Assembly: GCA_023455425.1 (NCBI GenBank)
Contig: JAEYCM010000013.1
Span: forward strand, 27,004 to 91,003
DNA: 64,000 nucleotides
Direction: 5' to 3'
Source of the DNA: Bacillota bacterium
Lineage (GTDB): Bacteria > Bacillota > Clostridia > Christensenellales > CAG-138
Below, piece by piece: positions 18,128 to 27,874 of this stretch. The position numbers were made by a program, and so were the translations under genes. The stretch's first letter is position 1. Each line of letters starts with the position of its first letter. A model generated the notes under the pieces. That model had not been told where the DNA came from. It saw only the letters and a program-made list of their open reading frames with translations, and searched no databases.

Positions 18128-18811
18128 ATGAAACGGTCCGAAATCAACGCAATCCTTCGCGATACGCTCAAGTTTTTCAAAGAGCAAAACGTACACCTTC
18201 CCACCTTCTGCAGATGGACTCCGGAAGACTGGGCGAATATGGGCCACGAAGCGGATGAAATCCGCGATAATATGCTCGGCTGGGACATCACCGATTACGG
18301 CGAGGGCAATTTTTACAAACTGGGCCTGCTTTTAGTTACCACGCGCAACGGCAACCAGAAGAACCCTCAGAAATATCCCAAGCCCTATGCGGAAAAGTAT
18401 TTGGTTGTAGGCGAAAACCAAGTCACGCCCATGCACTACCATTGGAGCAAGATGGAGGATATCATCAACCGCGGCGGCGGCAACCTCATTATCAAGCTTT
18501 ACAACTCCACCGAGGACGATCAGCTTGCCGATACGGATGTGACGGTAAGCGTGGACGGCGTGAGGTATACCTACCCCGCAGGCTATGAGTTGAAGCTGCT
18601 ACCGGGCCAGGGCATCACGCTCACGCAGGGTCTTTTCCACCGCTTCTGGGGAGAACCCGGCCACGGCACCGTGCTGGTGGTGGAAGTCTCCATGTGCAAC
18701 GACGATACGCACGACAACAATTTCTACGATAAGGCGGGCCGCTTCCCGGAAATCGAGGAGGACGAAGCGCCGCTGCACTTGCTGTGCAATGAGTATCCCC
18801 CTGCAAGATAA
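18128..18811 (+). CDS. D-lyxose isomerase (cupin family)
   Basis: This 227-residue enzyme interconverts D-lyxose and D-xylulose, and many homologues also act on D-mannose/D-fructose. It matches the E. coli O157 D-lyxose isomerase over its whole length and has the same size. The metal ligands fall at the same positions I recall for that enzyme: H103, H105, E110 (TPMHYHWSKMED) and H171 (GLFHRFW). It follows the permease in a transport operon and precedes a PfkB kinase, so lyxose, or a sugar yielding it, is a reasonable candidate for the imported substrate. Confidence 0.88.
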   Translation: MKRSEINAILRDTLKFFKEQNVHLPTFCRWTPEDWANMGHEADEIRDNMLGWDITDYGEGNFYKLGLLLVTTRNGNQKNPQKYPKPYAEKYLVVGENQVTPMHYHWSKMEDIINRGGGNLIIKLYNSTEDDQLADTDVTVSVDGVRYTYPAGYELKLLPGQGITLTQGLFHRFWGEPGHGTVLVVEVSMCNDDTHDNNFYDKAGRFPEIEEDEAPLHLLCNEYPPAR

Positions 18812-18836
18812 CGCGGCTGCAATAAGGATGAATAAG

Positions 18837-19838
18837 ATGAAAAAAGGAATCTGCGTTGCGGGGAATATGATTGTCGACCACATCTATCCCATCGACAGCT
18901 ATCCCAAGGCGGGCGAGCTTGCGGTGGTATTGGAAGGCATCTCCAAGAGCACCGGCGGCGCATTGTGCAATGTGATATTCGATCTTGCGAGGCTGGACCC
19001 CAAGCTTCCTCTGACCGCGCTTGGCATGGTGGGTGACGACGCGGATGGCGAACTGATCCGTTCCCTGCTGCAGAAGTTTCCCAACATCGACCATTCGCGC
19101 ATCCAGAAACAGGGCAAGACGTCCTTCACCATCGTTGTGAACGATATGCGCTCCAAGCAGCGCACGTTCTTTACCTATTACGGCGCAAGCGCGCTGTTTG
19201 ACGAAAGCCGCATCGATTGGGATAACCTTGACTGCGACCTCTTGCACATCGGCTACATCATGCTGCTGGGCGCTCTGGATCAGGAAGACGCGGAATACGG
19301 CACCAAGATGGCCCGGCTCTTGCACAGCGCAAAGCAGCGCGGCATCAAGACGTCCATCGATATCGTCAGCGAATCGAGCGACCGGCCGCAGAAGCTGGTG
19401 CCGCCCGCATTGAAGTACACGGATTACTGCATCATCAACGAGCTCGAGGCGGGCGCTGCGACGGGCATACCGCTTCGCACCGAGGATGGATGTTTGCTGC
19501 GGGAAAACCTGAAACCTGCGCTTACTAAGCTCAAGGAAATGGGCGTTTCCACCTGGGCGGTCATCCACTGCCCCGAAGGCGGCTATGGGCTTGACGAAGC
19601 CAACGCCTATGTGGAGGTGGACGGCCTGCGCCTGCCGGAAGGCTATATCAAGGGCACTGTCGGCGCGGGGGACGCGTTCTGCTCCGGGGTGCTGTACGGC
19701 GCGTACCAGGGTTATCCGCTCCGCGAGGCGATCGAGCTTGGTACGGCGGCAGCGGCCTGTTCATTAAGCAAAGCCGACTCCACCAGCGGGTTAAGGCCCG
19801 TGGAGGAAGCCACGGCGCTGTATCGAAGGTTGCGGTAA
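18837..19838 (+). CDS. PfkB-family sugar kinase
   Basis: This 333-residue ribokinase-like protein phosphorylates a sugar with ATP. The C-terminal signature GTVGAGDAFCSGVLYG contains the anion hole and catalytic Asp; the N-terminal glycine-rich STGGALCNV segment is also typical. In this operon it may phosphorylate the xylulose made by the lyxose isomerase, giving xylulose-5-phosphate. Start choice: ATG 18837 has AAGGA 8 bp upstream. The longer frame from 18789 would overlap the isomerase gene, and ATG 18828 lies inside the ribosome site. Confidence 0.85.
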   Translation: MKKGICVAGNMIVDHIYPIDSYPKAGELAVVLEGISKSTGGALCNVIFDLARLDPKLPLTALGMVGDDADGELIRSLLQKFPNIDHSRIQKQGKTSFTIVVNDMRSKQRTFFTYYGASALFDESRIDWDNLDCDLLHIGYIMLLGALDQEDAEYGTKMARLLHSAKQRGIKTSIDIVSESSDRPQKLVPPALKYTDYCIINELEAGAATGIPLRTEDGCLLRENLKPALTKLKEMGVSTWAVIHCPEGGYGLDEANAYVEVDGLRLPEGYIKGTVGAGDAFCSGVLYGAYQGYPLREAIELGTAAAACSLSKADSTSGLRPVEEATALYRRLR

Positions 19839-19890
19839 CATACCATAAACAAGCGCCCGGCAAAAGGGTCACTTCACAGGAAACGAAAAC

Positions 19891-19924
19891 AGGGACGCCG
19901 GAACCACTTGGTTCCGGCGTCCCT
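19891..19924. terminator. Strong hairpin between convergent operons
   Basis: AGGGACGCCGGAAC and GTTCCGGCGTCCCT form a perfect 14-bp stem with a 6-nt loop. It lies between the kinase stop (19838) and the convergent serine-hydrolase stop (19942). No long T tract follows, so it is a bidirectional or 3'-end-protecting structure. Confidence 0.7.
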
Positions 19925-19941
19925 GCTGCATATACTGCTCA

Positions 19942-21405
19942 TTATCGGGACATGGCATTATAATGGCGAGTGTACACAAAGCATGTAATAGATGCAGTTA
20001 ATAGCACCAGTGAAGCTATAACTGTAACAATGCTATATGTTTGCCAAACAAGCACCGTTGGCCAATCGTATCCGGAGAGCATTGGGAAAGCCCAGCACAT
20101 CATGCATATGACAACAGTAACCACCAGCCAAACAACGGTTATGAACATTCCTTTTTTTGTGATTGATTGCCGTTCATTCATTTTCTTTCTGCGTAATCCT
20201 ACAACAAAGAAAATGGCAGCCAACAGGCAGATAACAATTGTGGCAGACGAAAGAACGATATCCAAAAGCTGCATGCCACTTATTTTATACGACTGCACAA
20301 GATTGCCGTCTAGTATATCCTTCACGCTTTTTACCAGACCGATATTGGTACTAGCGCCATTTGTCAGCAGGCAGAAGGCTGTTCGTTCACTTGGCAGCAT
20401 TGTTACTTGGGTTGAAAAATTTGGATTACCGCCCGAATGCTCAATCATTGTTTTATCGGCATTTACCATCCACCCTGCCGCATAATACATTTCGTTGACA
20501 TCCGGAACAGATATGTTTCCGATATGTGATTTTTGAATAACCGCTTTAAATACTTCAGGTATATCCTGTACAACACCCATCTGTATGTTCATCCAACGAG
20601 CCATATCCTTTGTACAGGAGATGATATATCCCGCGGGTTTGTTCCCGGCATAATCCGGCGCATGATATGGGCTTGTTATGAAAAAAGAAGAGCGGTAGCC
20701 CTGTGCCAATTGCCCGGTCGCTTGGGCGGTTTCTTTATAAACGTAAGTATGATATAAGCCCAAGGGCTTAAATACCTGCTCCATCATAAAGTTTTCATAG
20801 CTTTGATCCGAAACAGCTTCAATAACCAAGCCTAATACATCATAATTGATCGTTCCATACTCGTATTGCTTACCGGGAGGAAACGCCAGCTCGGCATCGA
20901 TGAGAGTTTCAACGGTTTTTTGCAACATATCCGGCGTACTGCCTTGCGGGATTCTTTGAGCATGCTTCTGATTTGTCAAGCCGCTGGTATGGTGCAGAAA
21001 GTGATTAAGCGTGAGGCCCTGCATATCAACAGGCATCCCTTTATACGCCATCGTAAGCCAAGGCAAATATTTCTGAACAGGGTCGGTCATCGACAGCAGT
21101 CCCTGCTCCTCTAGCAATAAAATGCCGGCACCGGTAAAGGCCTTACTAACCGAAGCCAACTCGTATAAAGAGTTTTCACTCGCAGACAATCTTTTCTCAC
21201 GGTCTGCGTAGCCAGAGGAAAAGTAATGCGTTTCATCCCCGTCGACTATAGAAATTGACATGCCCGGCACACCCGATATACGGCAAGCATCATCCAGCAA
21301 TGCTTGTATTGCTACAGATTGTGCGTCCGATAACGCATAAACCGGTGTTGCGAATCCGGTGAATAGTATAAGCGATACGATCATGGTAACGATGATCTTT
21401 TTCAT
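19942..21405 (-). CDS. Class C beta-lactamase-like serine hydrolase with membrane tail
   Basis: This 487-residue protein has an N-terminal signal peptide (MKKIIVTMIVSLILFTGFAT), an extracytoplasmic serine hydrolase domain and four C-terminal hydrophobic segments from about residue 370. The catalytic SxxK appears as SVSK (ELASVSKAFTG), the Tyr motif as YGTINYD and the third motif as HSGG. This PBP4*/esterase group cleaves peptides or esters and is rarely a true beta-lactamase. ATG 21405 has GTGGAGG upstream; the frame extends to 21417. The start lies 12 bp after the ABC exporter stop, so it may be co-transcribed with that pair. Confidence 0.82.
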   Translation of the reverse strand: MKKIIVTMIVSLILFTGFATPVYALSDAQSVAIQALLDDACRISGVPGMSISIVDGDETHYFSSGYADREKRLSASENSLYELASVSKAFTGAGILLLEEQGLLSMTDPVQKYLPWLTMAYKGMPVDMQGLTLNHFLHHTSGLTNQKHAQRIPQGSTPDMLQKTVETLIDAELAFPPGKQYEYGTINYDVLGLVIEAVSDQSYENFMMEQVFKPLGLYHTYVYKETAQATGQLAQGYRSSFFITSPYHAPDYAGNKPAGYIISCTKDMARWMNIQMGVVQDIPEVFKAVIQKSHIGNISVPDVNEMYYAAGWMVNADKTMIEHSGGNPNFSTQVTMLPSERTAFCLLTNGASTNIGLVKSVKDILDGNLVQSYKISGMQLLDIVLSSATIVICLLAAIFFVVGLRRKKMNERQSITKKGMFITVVWLVVTVVICMMCWAFPMLSGYDWPTVLVWQTYSIVTVIASLVLLTASITCFVYTRHYNAMSR

Positions 21406-21416
21406 TAAGGCCTCCA

Positions 21417-23168
21417 CTATTTTGCGAACTGGCTATTGTAGAGCCGGTAATAAAATCCCTCTTTTCTGAGCAGCTCCTCATGGCTGCCCATCTCCACGAT
21501 CTTACCCTGGTCCATGGCCAATATGACGTCTGCCCCCCGGATGGTGGAAAGCCGGTGCGCAATGACAAAGCTGGTGCGCCCCTGCATCAGCGCCAAAAAC
21601 GCGCGCTGGATGCGCTGCTCGGTACGGGTATCGACAGAGCTTGTGGCTTCGTCCAATATCAGCATGGGCGGATCGGAAAGCATGGCGCGCGCAATGGTCA
21701 ATAGCTGCTTCTGCCCTTCCGAAATGTTGCCGCCATCTTCTGCGATGACGGTATCGTACCCCTGCGGGAGGCGTCTGATAAAGCCGTGCGCGTGGGCGGC
21801 GCGGGCGGCCTGCTCCACCTCCTCCGCCGTGGCGTCCGGCCTACCGTAGGCGATGTTTTCCCGCACAGTGCCGGAAAACAGCCAACTGTCCTGCAGCACC
21901 ATACCGAAGGAGCACCGCAGGCTATCCCGCGCGATGTCCCGGATATCGACGCCGTCGAGCAATATTGCGCCGGAATCGATCTCATAAAACCGCATCAGCA
22001 GATTGACGATGGTGGTTTTTCCGGCGCCCGTAGGCCCAACAATGGCCACCGTCTGGCCGGGAGCGACGCGCAGAGAAAAATGCTCAATCAAAGGAGAGTC
22101 TTTTTGATAGGAGAAGCTTACATCAGCGAATTCCACATTGCCGCGCGCCTGGATATCCCGCCTTGCTTCGGGCGCATCCGGCTGCTGGGGTGGCGTATCA
22201 AGTAGCGCAAACGCGCGTTCGAGCGAGGCCGCGGCGCTTTGGAGCTGGGTCGTGATGCCCGTAATTTCGTTGATTGGGCGGGAAAACTGCACCGCATATG
22301 TTAAAAAGCTTGCGATCGCTCCCACGGAAAGGCCGCCGGTTACGGCCAGCAGCGCGCCGATCACGCCCACGCACACATATACCGTGTGGTTAATGAGCCG
22401 CGTGGAAGGGTTTGCAAGCGAAGAATAGAACTGGGAAAGCTGCCCCACTTTGTAGAGCCTGGCGTTGATCTCTGAAAACTGCTCCTGCGAAGCTTCTTCC
22501 CTGCCAAACGCCCGGATCACGCGCCCGCCGCTGACCATTTCTTCCACGAAGCCATTCAATTCGCCCAATGTGCGGCTTTGCTCGCGGAACATGCGGGTGG
22601 AGCTTTGCACAATTTTGCCCGCCACCAAAATGGAAAGCGGCGTCAGCACGGCCACCACCGCCGTAATGGGCGCGGAAAGCGAAAGCATAAACCCAAGCGT
22701 CCCCAATAACGTCACCACGCCCGCAAACAGCTGGGTAATCGCCTGGGCAAGGCCGTCCGCCACGGCGTCGAGATCATTGGTAAAGCGGCTGATGGTATCC
22801 CCGTGGGCGGGGTTGTCAAAATACCTGAGCGGGAGTATGGAAAGGCGCAAAAAGCCGTCCTTTCGAATATCTGCGGCGGTGCGCGCCGCAATGGCGGCGG
22901 AAAACGCCTGCATAAACCACTGTGCAACGCTGCTGACGACATAGAGCGCGGCCATAACGGCGAGGATGCGTAAAATCGGCGCAAACTCCACCTGACCGAG
23001 ACCTATGATATAGTCTATGGCCCGGCCCATTAAAAGCGGGCCGGTCAGGGCGAGCACGCTGCCCACAAACGCGGTCAGCACAGCGAAAAATAACAGCAGC
23101 CGATATTTTTTTACATAACCGTACAGGCGCATGAGGAGCGCTTTGCTGAGGGCAGGCGTTTTCTTCAT
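21417..23168 (-). CDS. ABC exporter half-transporter, subunit 2 (canonical ATPase site)
   Basis: This 583-residue type IV exporter half has an N-terminal six-helix membrane domain and a C-terminal ATPase: Walker A GPTGAGKT, signature ISEGQKQ, Walker B MLILDEATSSVD with the catalytic Glu, and the switch His of IAHRLST. Its ATG overlaps the stop of the upstream exporter gene (ATGA), which supports a heterodimer. Likely exports drugs, lipids or peptides. The frame upstream of 23168 is inside the partner gene. Confidence 0.92.
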   Translation of the reverse strand: MKKTPALSKALLMRLYGYVKKYRLLLFFAVLTAFVGSVLALTGPLLMGRAIDYIIGLGQVEFAPILRILAVMAALYVVSSVAQWFMQAFSAAIAARTAADIRKDGFLRLSILPLRYFDNPAHGDTISRFTNDLDAVADGLAQAITQLFAGVVTLLGTLGFMLSLSAPITAVVAVLTPLSILVAGKIVQSSTRMFREQSRTLGELNGFVEEMVSGGRVIRAFGREEASQEQFSEINARLYKVGQLSQFYSSLANPSTRLINHTVYVCVGVIGALLAVTGGLSVGAIASFLTYAVQFSRPINEITGITTQLQSAAASLERAFALLDTPPQQPDAPEARRDIQARGNVEFADVSFSYQKDSPLIEHFSLRVAPGQTVAIVGPTGAGKTTIVNLLMRFYEIDSGAILLDGVDIRDIARDSLRCSFGMVLQDSWLFSGTVRENIAYGRPDATAEEVEQAARAAHAHGFIRRLPQGYDTVIAEDGGNISEGQKQLLTIARAMLSDPPMLILDEATSSVDTRTEQRIQRAFLALMQGRTSFVIAHRLSTIRGADVILAMDQGKIVEMGSHEELLRKEGFYYRLYNSQFAK

Positions 23169-24979
23169 GCGCGCTCCTCCCCGGCAAGCTCCTGCGATTT
23201 TAAAATTTCCTGGTAGAGCGGGCACGTTTTTTTGAGTTCTTCATGCGTGCCGAGGCCCACAACATCGCCATCGTCCAACACAAGAATTTGGTCCGCATGC
23301 AGGATGCTTGCGGCGCGCTGCGTGATCTGGACCACCGCCATCTCCGTGCGCCGGCGCAACGCCTGCCGGAGCGCCGCTTCCGTCATATAGTCCAAGGCGC
23401 TTGCGGAATCGTCCAAAATCAGCAGCGAAGGTTTTTTCACCACGGCGCGGGCAATGCAAAGCCGCTGCTTTTGTCCGCCGCTGAAATTGACGCCGCCTTG
23501 CAATACCATGGTGTCCAGCCCTTCCGGCAGCTTGTTGACAAACTCCGCCTGGGTGACGCGCAGGGCTTCGAGCAACTCCTCGTCTGTGGCTTCCGCGTTG
23601 CCATACCGCAGGTTTTCCCGCAGCGTGCCGCTGAACAGCACGGATTTTTGCGGCACAATGCCGATCTTATTGCGAAGCGCGGCGAGGGTAAACTTCCGTA
23701 CATCCTCGCCATACAGCAAAACATGGCCCTGCGTCGCATCATAAAACCTGCAGATGAGATTCGCCAGCGTGCTCTTTCCCGCGCCCGTTCCGCCGATAAT
23801 GCCCAGCGTTTCCCCCTTGTTCAGCGTGAAGCTTACATGTTCCAGCGCGTCCGCCGCGGCGTCCACATAACGGAAGGAAACGCTTTCAAAGCACAGCAGC
23901 GGCGCGTCCGGGGAAGCCGCAGCGCCCGGGCCGTCCACAATGGAAGGTTTTGTATCAAACAGCTCGTTGACGCGCGCGGCGGAAGCCGTCGCTTTGGTAA
24001 ATACGGATACGAGATTGGCTACCACCAGCATGGAGGCTAAAATATCGATGACATAATTGATAAGCGCAATGATCTCGCCGGTTGTAAGCGTATTGCTGTT
24101 GACGCGCAGAGCGCCAAAATAAACGAGCAGCAGGATTCCTGTGTTCATCACAAGCGAGGTCAGCGGATTGACAAGCGCGGAAACGCGGTTGACAGCAACG
24201 GAGGCGTCCGCATGCGCATCCGCCGAGTCCGAAAACCGCTTGTTCTCCTCCTGTACCCGCGCAAACGCGCGGATGACCCGCACGCCGGAAAGGTTTTCCC
24301 TTAACACGCGGGAGAGCGCATCCAGCTTCTGCTGCACGCTGCGGAACAACGGCACGGAGCGCGTCATGGTGACATACAGGATCAAGGCGAATAAGAGAAT
24401 AACGGCGAGTATGATGAGCGAAAGCTTCACGTCGATCCACAACGCCATAATGAACCCGCCGATGCACAGAAACGGCGAGCGCAACACCAGGCGGATGAGC
24501 ATGGCCACCGCCCACTGCAATTGGTTGATATCCACCGTAACGCGGTTGATGAGCGTAGGCGTGCCGAACTTGTCCAGTTCCGCAAAGGACAGGCGGTTGA
24601 TGTGCGCGAACACCTCGTTGCGCAGGTTTGTGCCCACCCCCTGCGCCGCAAGCGAGGCGTAGTACTGGCATAAGAACGCAAAGCCGAACCCCACGACGGA
24701 TACCAGCAGCATGCCGCCGCCCATCCGCCAAATATAGGCCGTATCCCCTTTCATCACGCCGTTGTCTATGATGTACATCATCATCAAAGGGATAAACAGC
24801 TCGAGCACCGCCTCCGTCAGCTTGAAGAGGGGACCCAGTATCATCTGCTTTTTAAAAGGAATTAAAAACCTAGCCAGCCGCCGCAACGCCGTGCTCCTTT
24901 CCTGCCGGTTCCGGCGCAAACGCCGCACCTGCCCATTAGGATACCACCGTTTGGCTAGGCGCACAACCTGCCCAGACAT
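23165..24979 (-). CDS. ABC exporter half-transporter, subunit 1 (degenerate ATPase site)
   Basis: This 604-residue exporter half has six predicted helices, Walker A GGTGAGKS, the canonical signature SGGQKQR, and Walker B reading LLILDDSASALD, where the usual catalytic Glu is Asp. The switch His is also replaced (ITQRAAS instead of xxHRxS). This asymmetry is typical of heterodimeric multidrug exporters such as BmrCD, where only one ATP site is fully active. The start has GGAGG 5 bp upstream and a basic, arginine-rich N-terminus. Confidence 0.92.
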   Translation of the reverse strand: MSGQVVRLAKRWYPNGQVRRLRRNRQERSTALRRLARFLIPFKKQMILGPLFKLTEAVLELFIPLMMMYIIDNGVMKGDTAYIWRMGGGMLLVSVVGFGFAFLCQYYASLAAQGVGTNLRNEVFAHINRLSFAELDKFGTPTLINRVTVDINQLQWAVAMLIRLVLRSPFLCIGGFIMALWIDVKLSLIILAVILLFALILYVTMTRSVPLFRSVQQKLDALSRVLRENLSGVRVIRAFARVQEENKRFSDSADAHADASVAVNRVSALVNPLTSLVMNTGILLLVYFGALRVNSNTLTTGEIIALINYVIDILASMLVVANLVSVFTKATASAARVNELFDTKPSIVDGPGAAASPDAPLLCFESVSFRYVDAAADALEHVSFTLNKGETLGIIGGTGAGKSTLANLICRFYDATQGHVLLYGEDVRKFTLAALRNKIGIVPQKSVLFSGTLRENLRYGNAEATDEELLEALRVTQAEFVNKLPEGLDTMVLQGGVNFSGGQKQRLCIARAVVKKPSLLILDDSASALDYMTEAALRQALRRRTEMAVVQITQRAASILHADQILVLDDGDVVGLGTHEELKKTCPLYQEILKSQELAGEERA

Positions 24980-25006
24980 TCTGCCTCCAGCCCTGAAAGA
25001 ATTGTA

Positions 25007-25030
25007 CCCCCGCTTCTAAGGAAGCGGGGG
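25007..25030. terminator. Hairpin between the VWA gene and the ABC exporter
   Basis: CCCCCGCTTC and GAAGCGGGGG form a perfect 10-bp stem with a 4-nt loop in the gap between the VWA gene stop (25097) and the exporter start (24979). It probably ends the VWA transcript. Confidence 0.65.
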
Positions 25031-25096
25031 CACACGCGTCTATGGTATAACCCGGAACCCGCTGGGACACAGGAGGCCCCGGATCTCTGTTGCGCG

Positions 25097-27685
25097 TTAC
25101 TTCTGCATAATCCTTCGCAGCAAAAGCATCGCGGCCAGAAGGAAAAGCGCTCCGACCAGCATGGTCAGGGGAACGATCTGCATGGCGCCGCCGGTGCTGG
25201 GCGCGCCAAGCGGGATAGCGCCCGGGGAGAGCGGGATGCTGCCGCCGCCGGGGCCTAGCGGAATGTCTCCGCCGCCGTCGTCATCGTCGTCTCCACCGTC
25301 ATCGCCGGGATCCGTGGGCCGGTTGAGCGCAATGTTCGCGCTGGCCGCGGCCGTGCCGGGAGAACCGACAAGCGTGATGCCGTTGCCATCCGCCGTAAAG
25401 CCGATGCTGTAATCAAACGTGACAGTTGCGCTAGTACCCCATGCATCCGGCCAGGCGCCGAGCTGTTCATAGGTCACCGTGCCGTCGGGTTTGACGGTGA
25501 CGCGCACCTGGCTGTTTTCAAACACCCAGTTGCCCGAACCGTCCACCGTAACGCCAACGGATACGCCCGCAATCATCGCATTGGTGACACTGACGACCGC
25601 CGTATTGGAAACGGTGGTGCCCACCGCCTGCAGCTTATGGGTATCAAGGGAGTCCACTTTCAGGTTATAGGTGGAGCCGCCACTTGCCCCGCTGCTGTTT
25701 CCGTTCAGCAGGTTGAAGTTGAAGTTGTTGGTGTAGTTTTCCGTCACGGCGTCGTCATCCGCAAACGGGTCGAGCACGATGGCGGGACGATCCAGCACAA
25801 TGGCCACTTCCTGCCCGCCGGAAACGATAGGTTTGGCGTAGAGGATCGCGGAATCGTTGGTGTAGGCCGTGCCGTAGGTGTACGCGTCGCCTAGTGTGCT
25901 GTTGGGAACAAGGAAGTAGCGGGTGCTTTCTCTTACCCCGTTCTTCAGGTCGCCAATGTACCACTCGATGATGGTATTGCCCTCGGCGTCCGTGCCCACC
26001 ACTCTGAGTTCCGTATTGCCGTTGACAAAGTAGATGTCAAAGCCCGCAGGGACGACGTCGATCACCTTTGCCTGCTCGGCTACGATGGCGTCGTTGACGA
26101 TTTGGTTGGCAATGGTCTTGTAGGTTTCAATAATCTGCTCGGGCGTGCTGGCCCAGGTGTAGTTGATATCAAAGTTGTCGTAATCGACTTCGCCGTCCGG
26201 ATCGTTCGCATCAAGCAGGCCCTTGAAGTACCCGCCGGACTTGTTGGGATCCATATAGGTGGCGATGCTGTTGGCCGCCGTATTGCTGTCGTTGATGACA
26301 ACGTTGTGCAGCGATATGCCTTTCTCCAGCAGATCGACCGCAGCCTCGGACGCCCGCTTCCCGGCGTTTGTGATCTGGGTGCTGTTGCTGCTGTAAGATA
26401 TGCTTGTGGTGGTGTCCGCCGGATTGCTGTAATAGGTGTTGGCTTCTCCGTCCGTCATGAACACCACGTGGATGTTGTCCCCTGTGATGGAGCCGCCGCT
26501 GCTATCGATCAGCGCCTGCACAAGCTCGCCGGTTTCCATATAACCAGCCTGCGCGTTGGTGCCGGCATTGTCGAGCATGCCGGTGCCGCCCGTAAGCCCG
26601 GCGCGGGAGGCGGAGCCTGTAAAGTAGGTTAAAAGCTCGGTGACATTATCATTGGTAAACACATTGCTTCCCGTTCCCGTGACGGTAACGGTGCGCGCTA
26701 CCACATTGTTCCTGCCGCCGGAATAGACCACCAGAGACAGGTCTACGTTTTGGTTGAGCGATGCAAGGTTTGTAATATTGCCCGAACCATCGCGCTCAAC
26801 GCCATAGAGGATATCGATAAATTCCGTGGCAGCCTCTTTTAGCACCTCCCACTTGGTCACGTTGCTATTTCCAAGTTTATCGCCCATGCTGTCGGTAATG
26901 TCGATGCTCAGCACAACATTGGTTTTGCCGGAAATGGATACGCCGCCCTCGGAGTCGAATATCTGATCGGTCCTTGTCCCCTCCGCTTCGAGCGTCACCT
27001 CGTAGCCTTCGAGCACATTGCCTTCAGAGTCCGTCACTGCGACCTCCTTCACGGTCTTGTCGCCTTCAATCGTGGTTTCGCCCACGACAATAAGATAATC
27101 CTTTTCGGGATCGGCCTCGATGCCGTTGCTCCAAAGGATATCGTCCACGATAGAGCCGTCTTCTGTGACAGCCCCCTGGTCATCGGGAATCCCGCTGGAA
27201 AGAGGAATGCCCTCATCATCGTAGAACGCCCCGTTATCGGTAGAGTAACTGCCGCCCGAGCCGGTATAGGAGCCCAGATAAATATCGTTGTTGTTGATAG
27301 CGGTGTCGTCATAGGAAGTGTCCGCACCCGTTACGGCGCTGTTGGGAATGGTATTCTCTGTTCCCCCGTTTTGAACGATGGAAAGATCCTCATTTGCCCC
27401 CTTCAGGGAGACGTCAGTGGAATTTTCGCCGGAACCGTTGTAGGTATACCCGTTGCCCGAAGCGTCGGGTATAATGGTGGTTTCATCCTGGGACGTATAC
27501 GTCCCGCCCACAAAATTGTCCTCATCCGTCTCCGCCGCAGCGGCAGTCACGGTTTCCGTCGCACTCACCGTTACCGTTACCTCGTTGGGCGCCAATGCGT
27601 GCGCAACACTGGGCAGCGCAAGCGCCATAAACAAAAATACCGCGGTAAGCAGCGAAAGCATCCTGTGTTTTCGCGCTGTAAACAT
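25097..27685 (-). CDS. Secreted von Willebrand A-domain surface protein
   Basis: This 862-residue protein has a signal peptide (MLSLLTAVFLFMALALPSVAHA), a long low-complexity acidic region, and a VWA domain with a MIDAS motif (VVLSIDITDSMGDKLG, about 250-265; the usual DxSxS reads DITDS). Repeated beta-sandwich-like segments and a Gly/Asp/Pro-rich spacer follow. The C-terminus has the layout of a sortase signal: APSTGG, a hydrophobic helix and RRIMQK. It is likely a wall- or membrane-anchored adhesin or pilin-like protein. The start has GAGGAG upstream. No sortase gene is in the window. Confidence 0.82.
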   Translation of the reverse strand: MFTARKHRMLSLLTAVFLFMALALPSVAHALAPNEVTVTVSATETVTAAAAETDEDNFVGGTYTSQDETTIIPDASGNGYTYNGSGENSTDVSLKGANEDLSIVQNGGTENTIPNSAVTGADTSYDDTAINNNDIYLGSYTGSGGSYSTDNGAFYDDEGIPLSSGIPDDQGAVTEDGSIVDDILWSNGIEADPEKDYLIVVGETTIEGDKTVKEVAVTDSEGNVLEGYEVTLEAEGTRTDQIFDSEGGVSISGKTNVVLSIDITDSMGDKLGNSNVTKWEVLKEAATEFIDILYGVERDGSGNITNLASLNQNVDLSLVVYSGGRNNVVARTVTVTGTGSNVFTNDNVTELLTYFTGSASRAGLTGGTGMLDNAGTNAQAGYMETGELVQALIDSSGGSITGDNIHVVFMTDGEANTYYSNPADTTTSISYSSNSTQITNAGKRASEAAVDLLEKGISLHNVVINDSNTAANSIATYMDPNKSGGYFKGLLDANDPDGEVDYDNFDINYTWASTPEQIIETYKTIANQIVNDAIVAEQAKVIDVVPAGFDIYFVNGNTELRVVGTDAEGNTIIEWYIGDLKNGVRESTRYFLVPNSTLGDAYTYGTAYTNDSAILYAKPIVSGGQEVAIVLDRPAIVLDPFADDDAVTENYTNNFNFNLLNGNSSGASGGSTYNLKVDSLDTHKLQAVGTTVSNTAVVSVTNAMIAGVSVGVTVDGSGNWVFENSQVRVTVKPDGTVTYEQLGAWPDAWGTSATVTFDYSIGFTADGNGITLVGSPGTAAASANIALNRPTDPGDDGGDDDDDGGGDIPLGPGGGSIPLSPGAIPLGAPSTGGAMQIVPLTMLVGALFLLAAMLLLRRIMQK

Positions 27686-27725
27686 AACAACTCTCCTCTC
27701 TATTATCGGTTAGGAATTTTTCTTG

Positions 27726-27751
27726 TGTGTCCAAATTCTGTGTCCAAATTC
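27726..27751. repeat. Perfect 13-bp tandem repeat upstream of the VWA gene
   Basis: TGTGTCCAAATTC occurs twice with no spacer (27726-27738, 27739-27751), 40-65 bp upstream of the VWA start codon. Its position suits a promoter-proximal regulator site or a slipped-strand switch. Confidence 0.7.
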
Positions 27752-27874
27752 CTAGCGTATTACTAGAGATTTAACCTGAGTTAGTTGTCTCAAACACATA
27801 TGAAAGGATAAACCTGCATTGTATTTGTTTATAAGGCCGCAGTTTCACGAAGCTTGCAATGTTCTTAAGACAAG

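Noticed and set aside
17203..18291. 362-codon minus-strand open frame opposite the permease
   Set aside because: A GC-rich shadow of the permease gene with low-complexity His/Asp/Arg content and no ribosome site.
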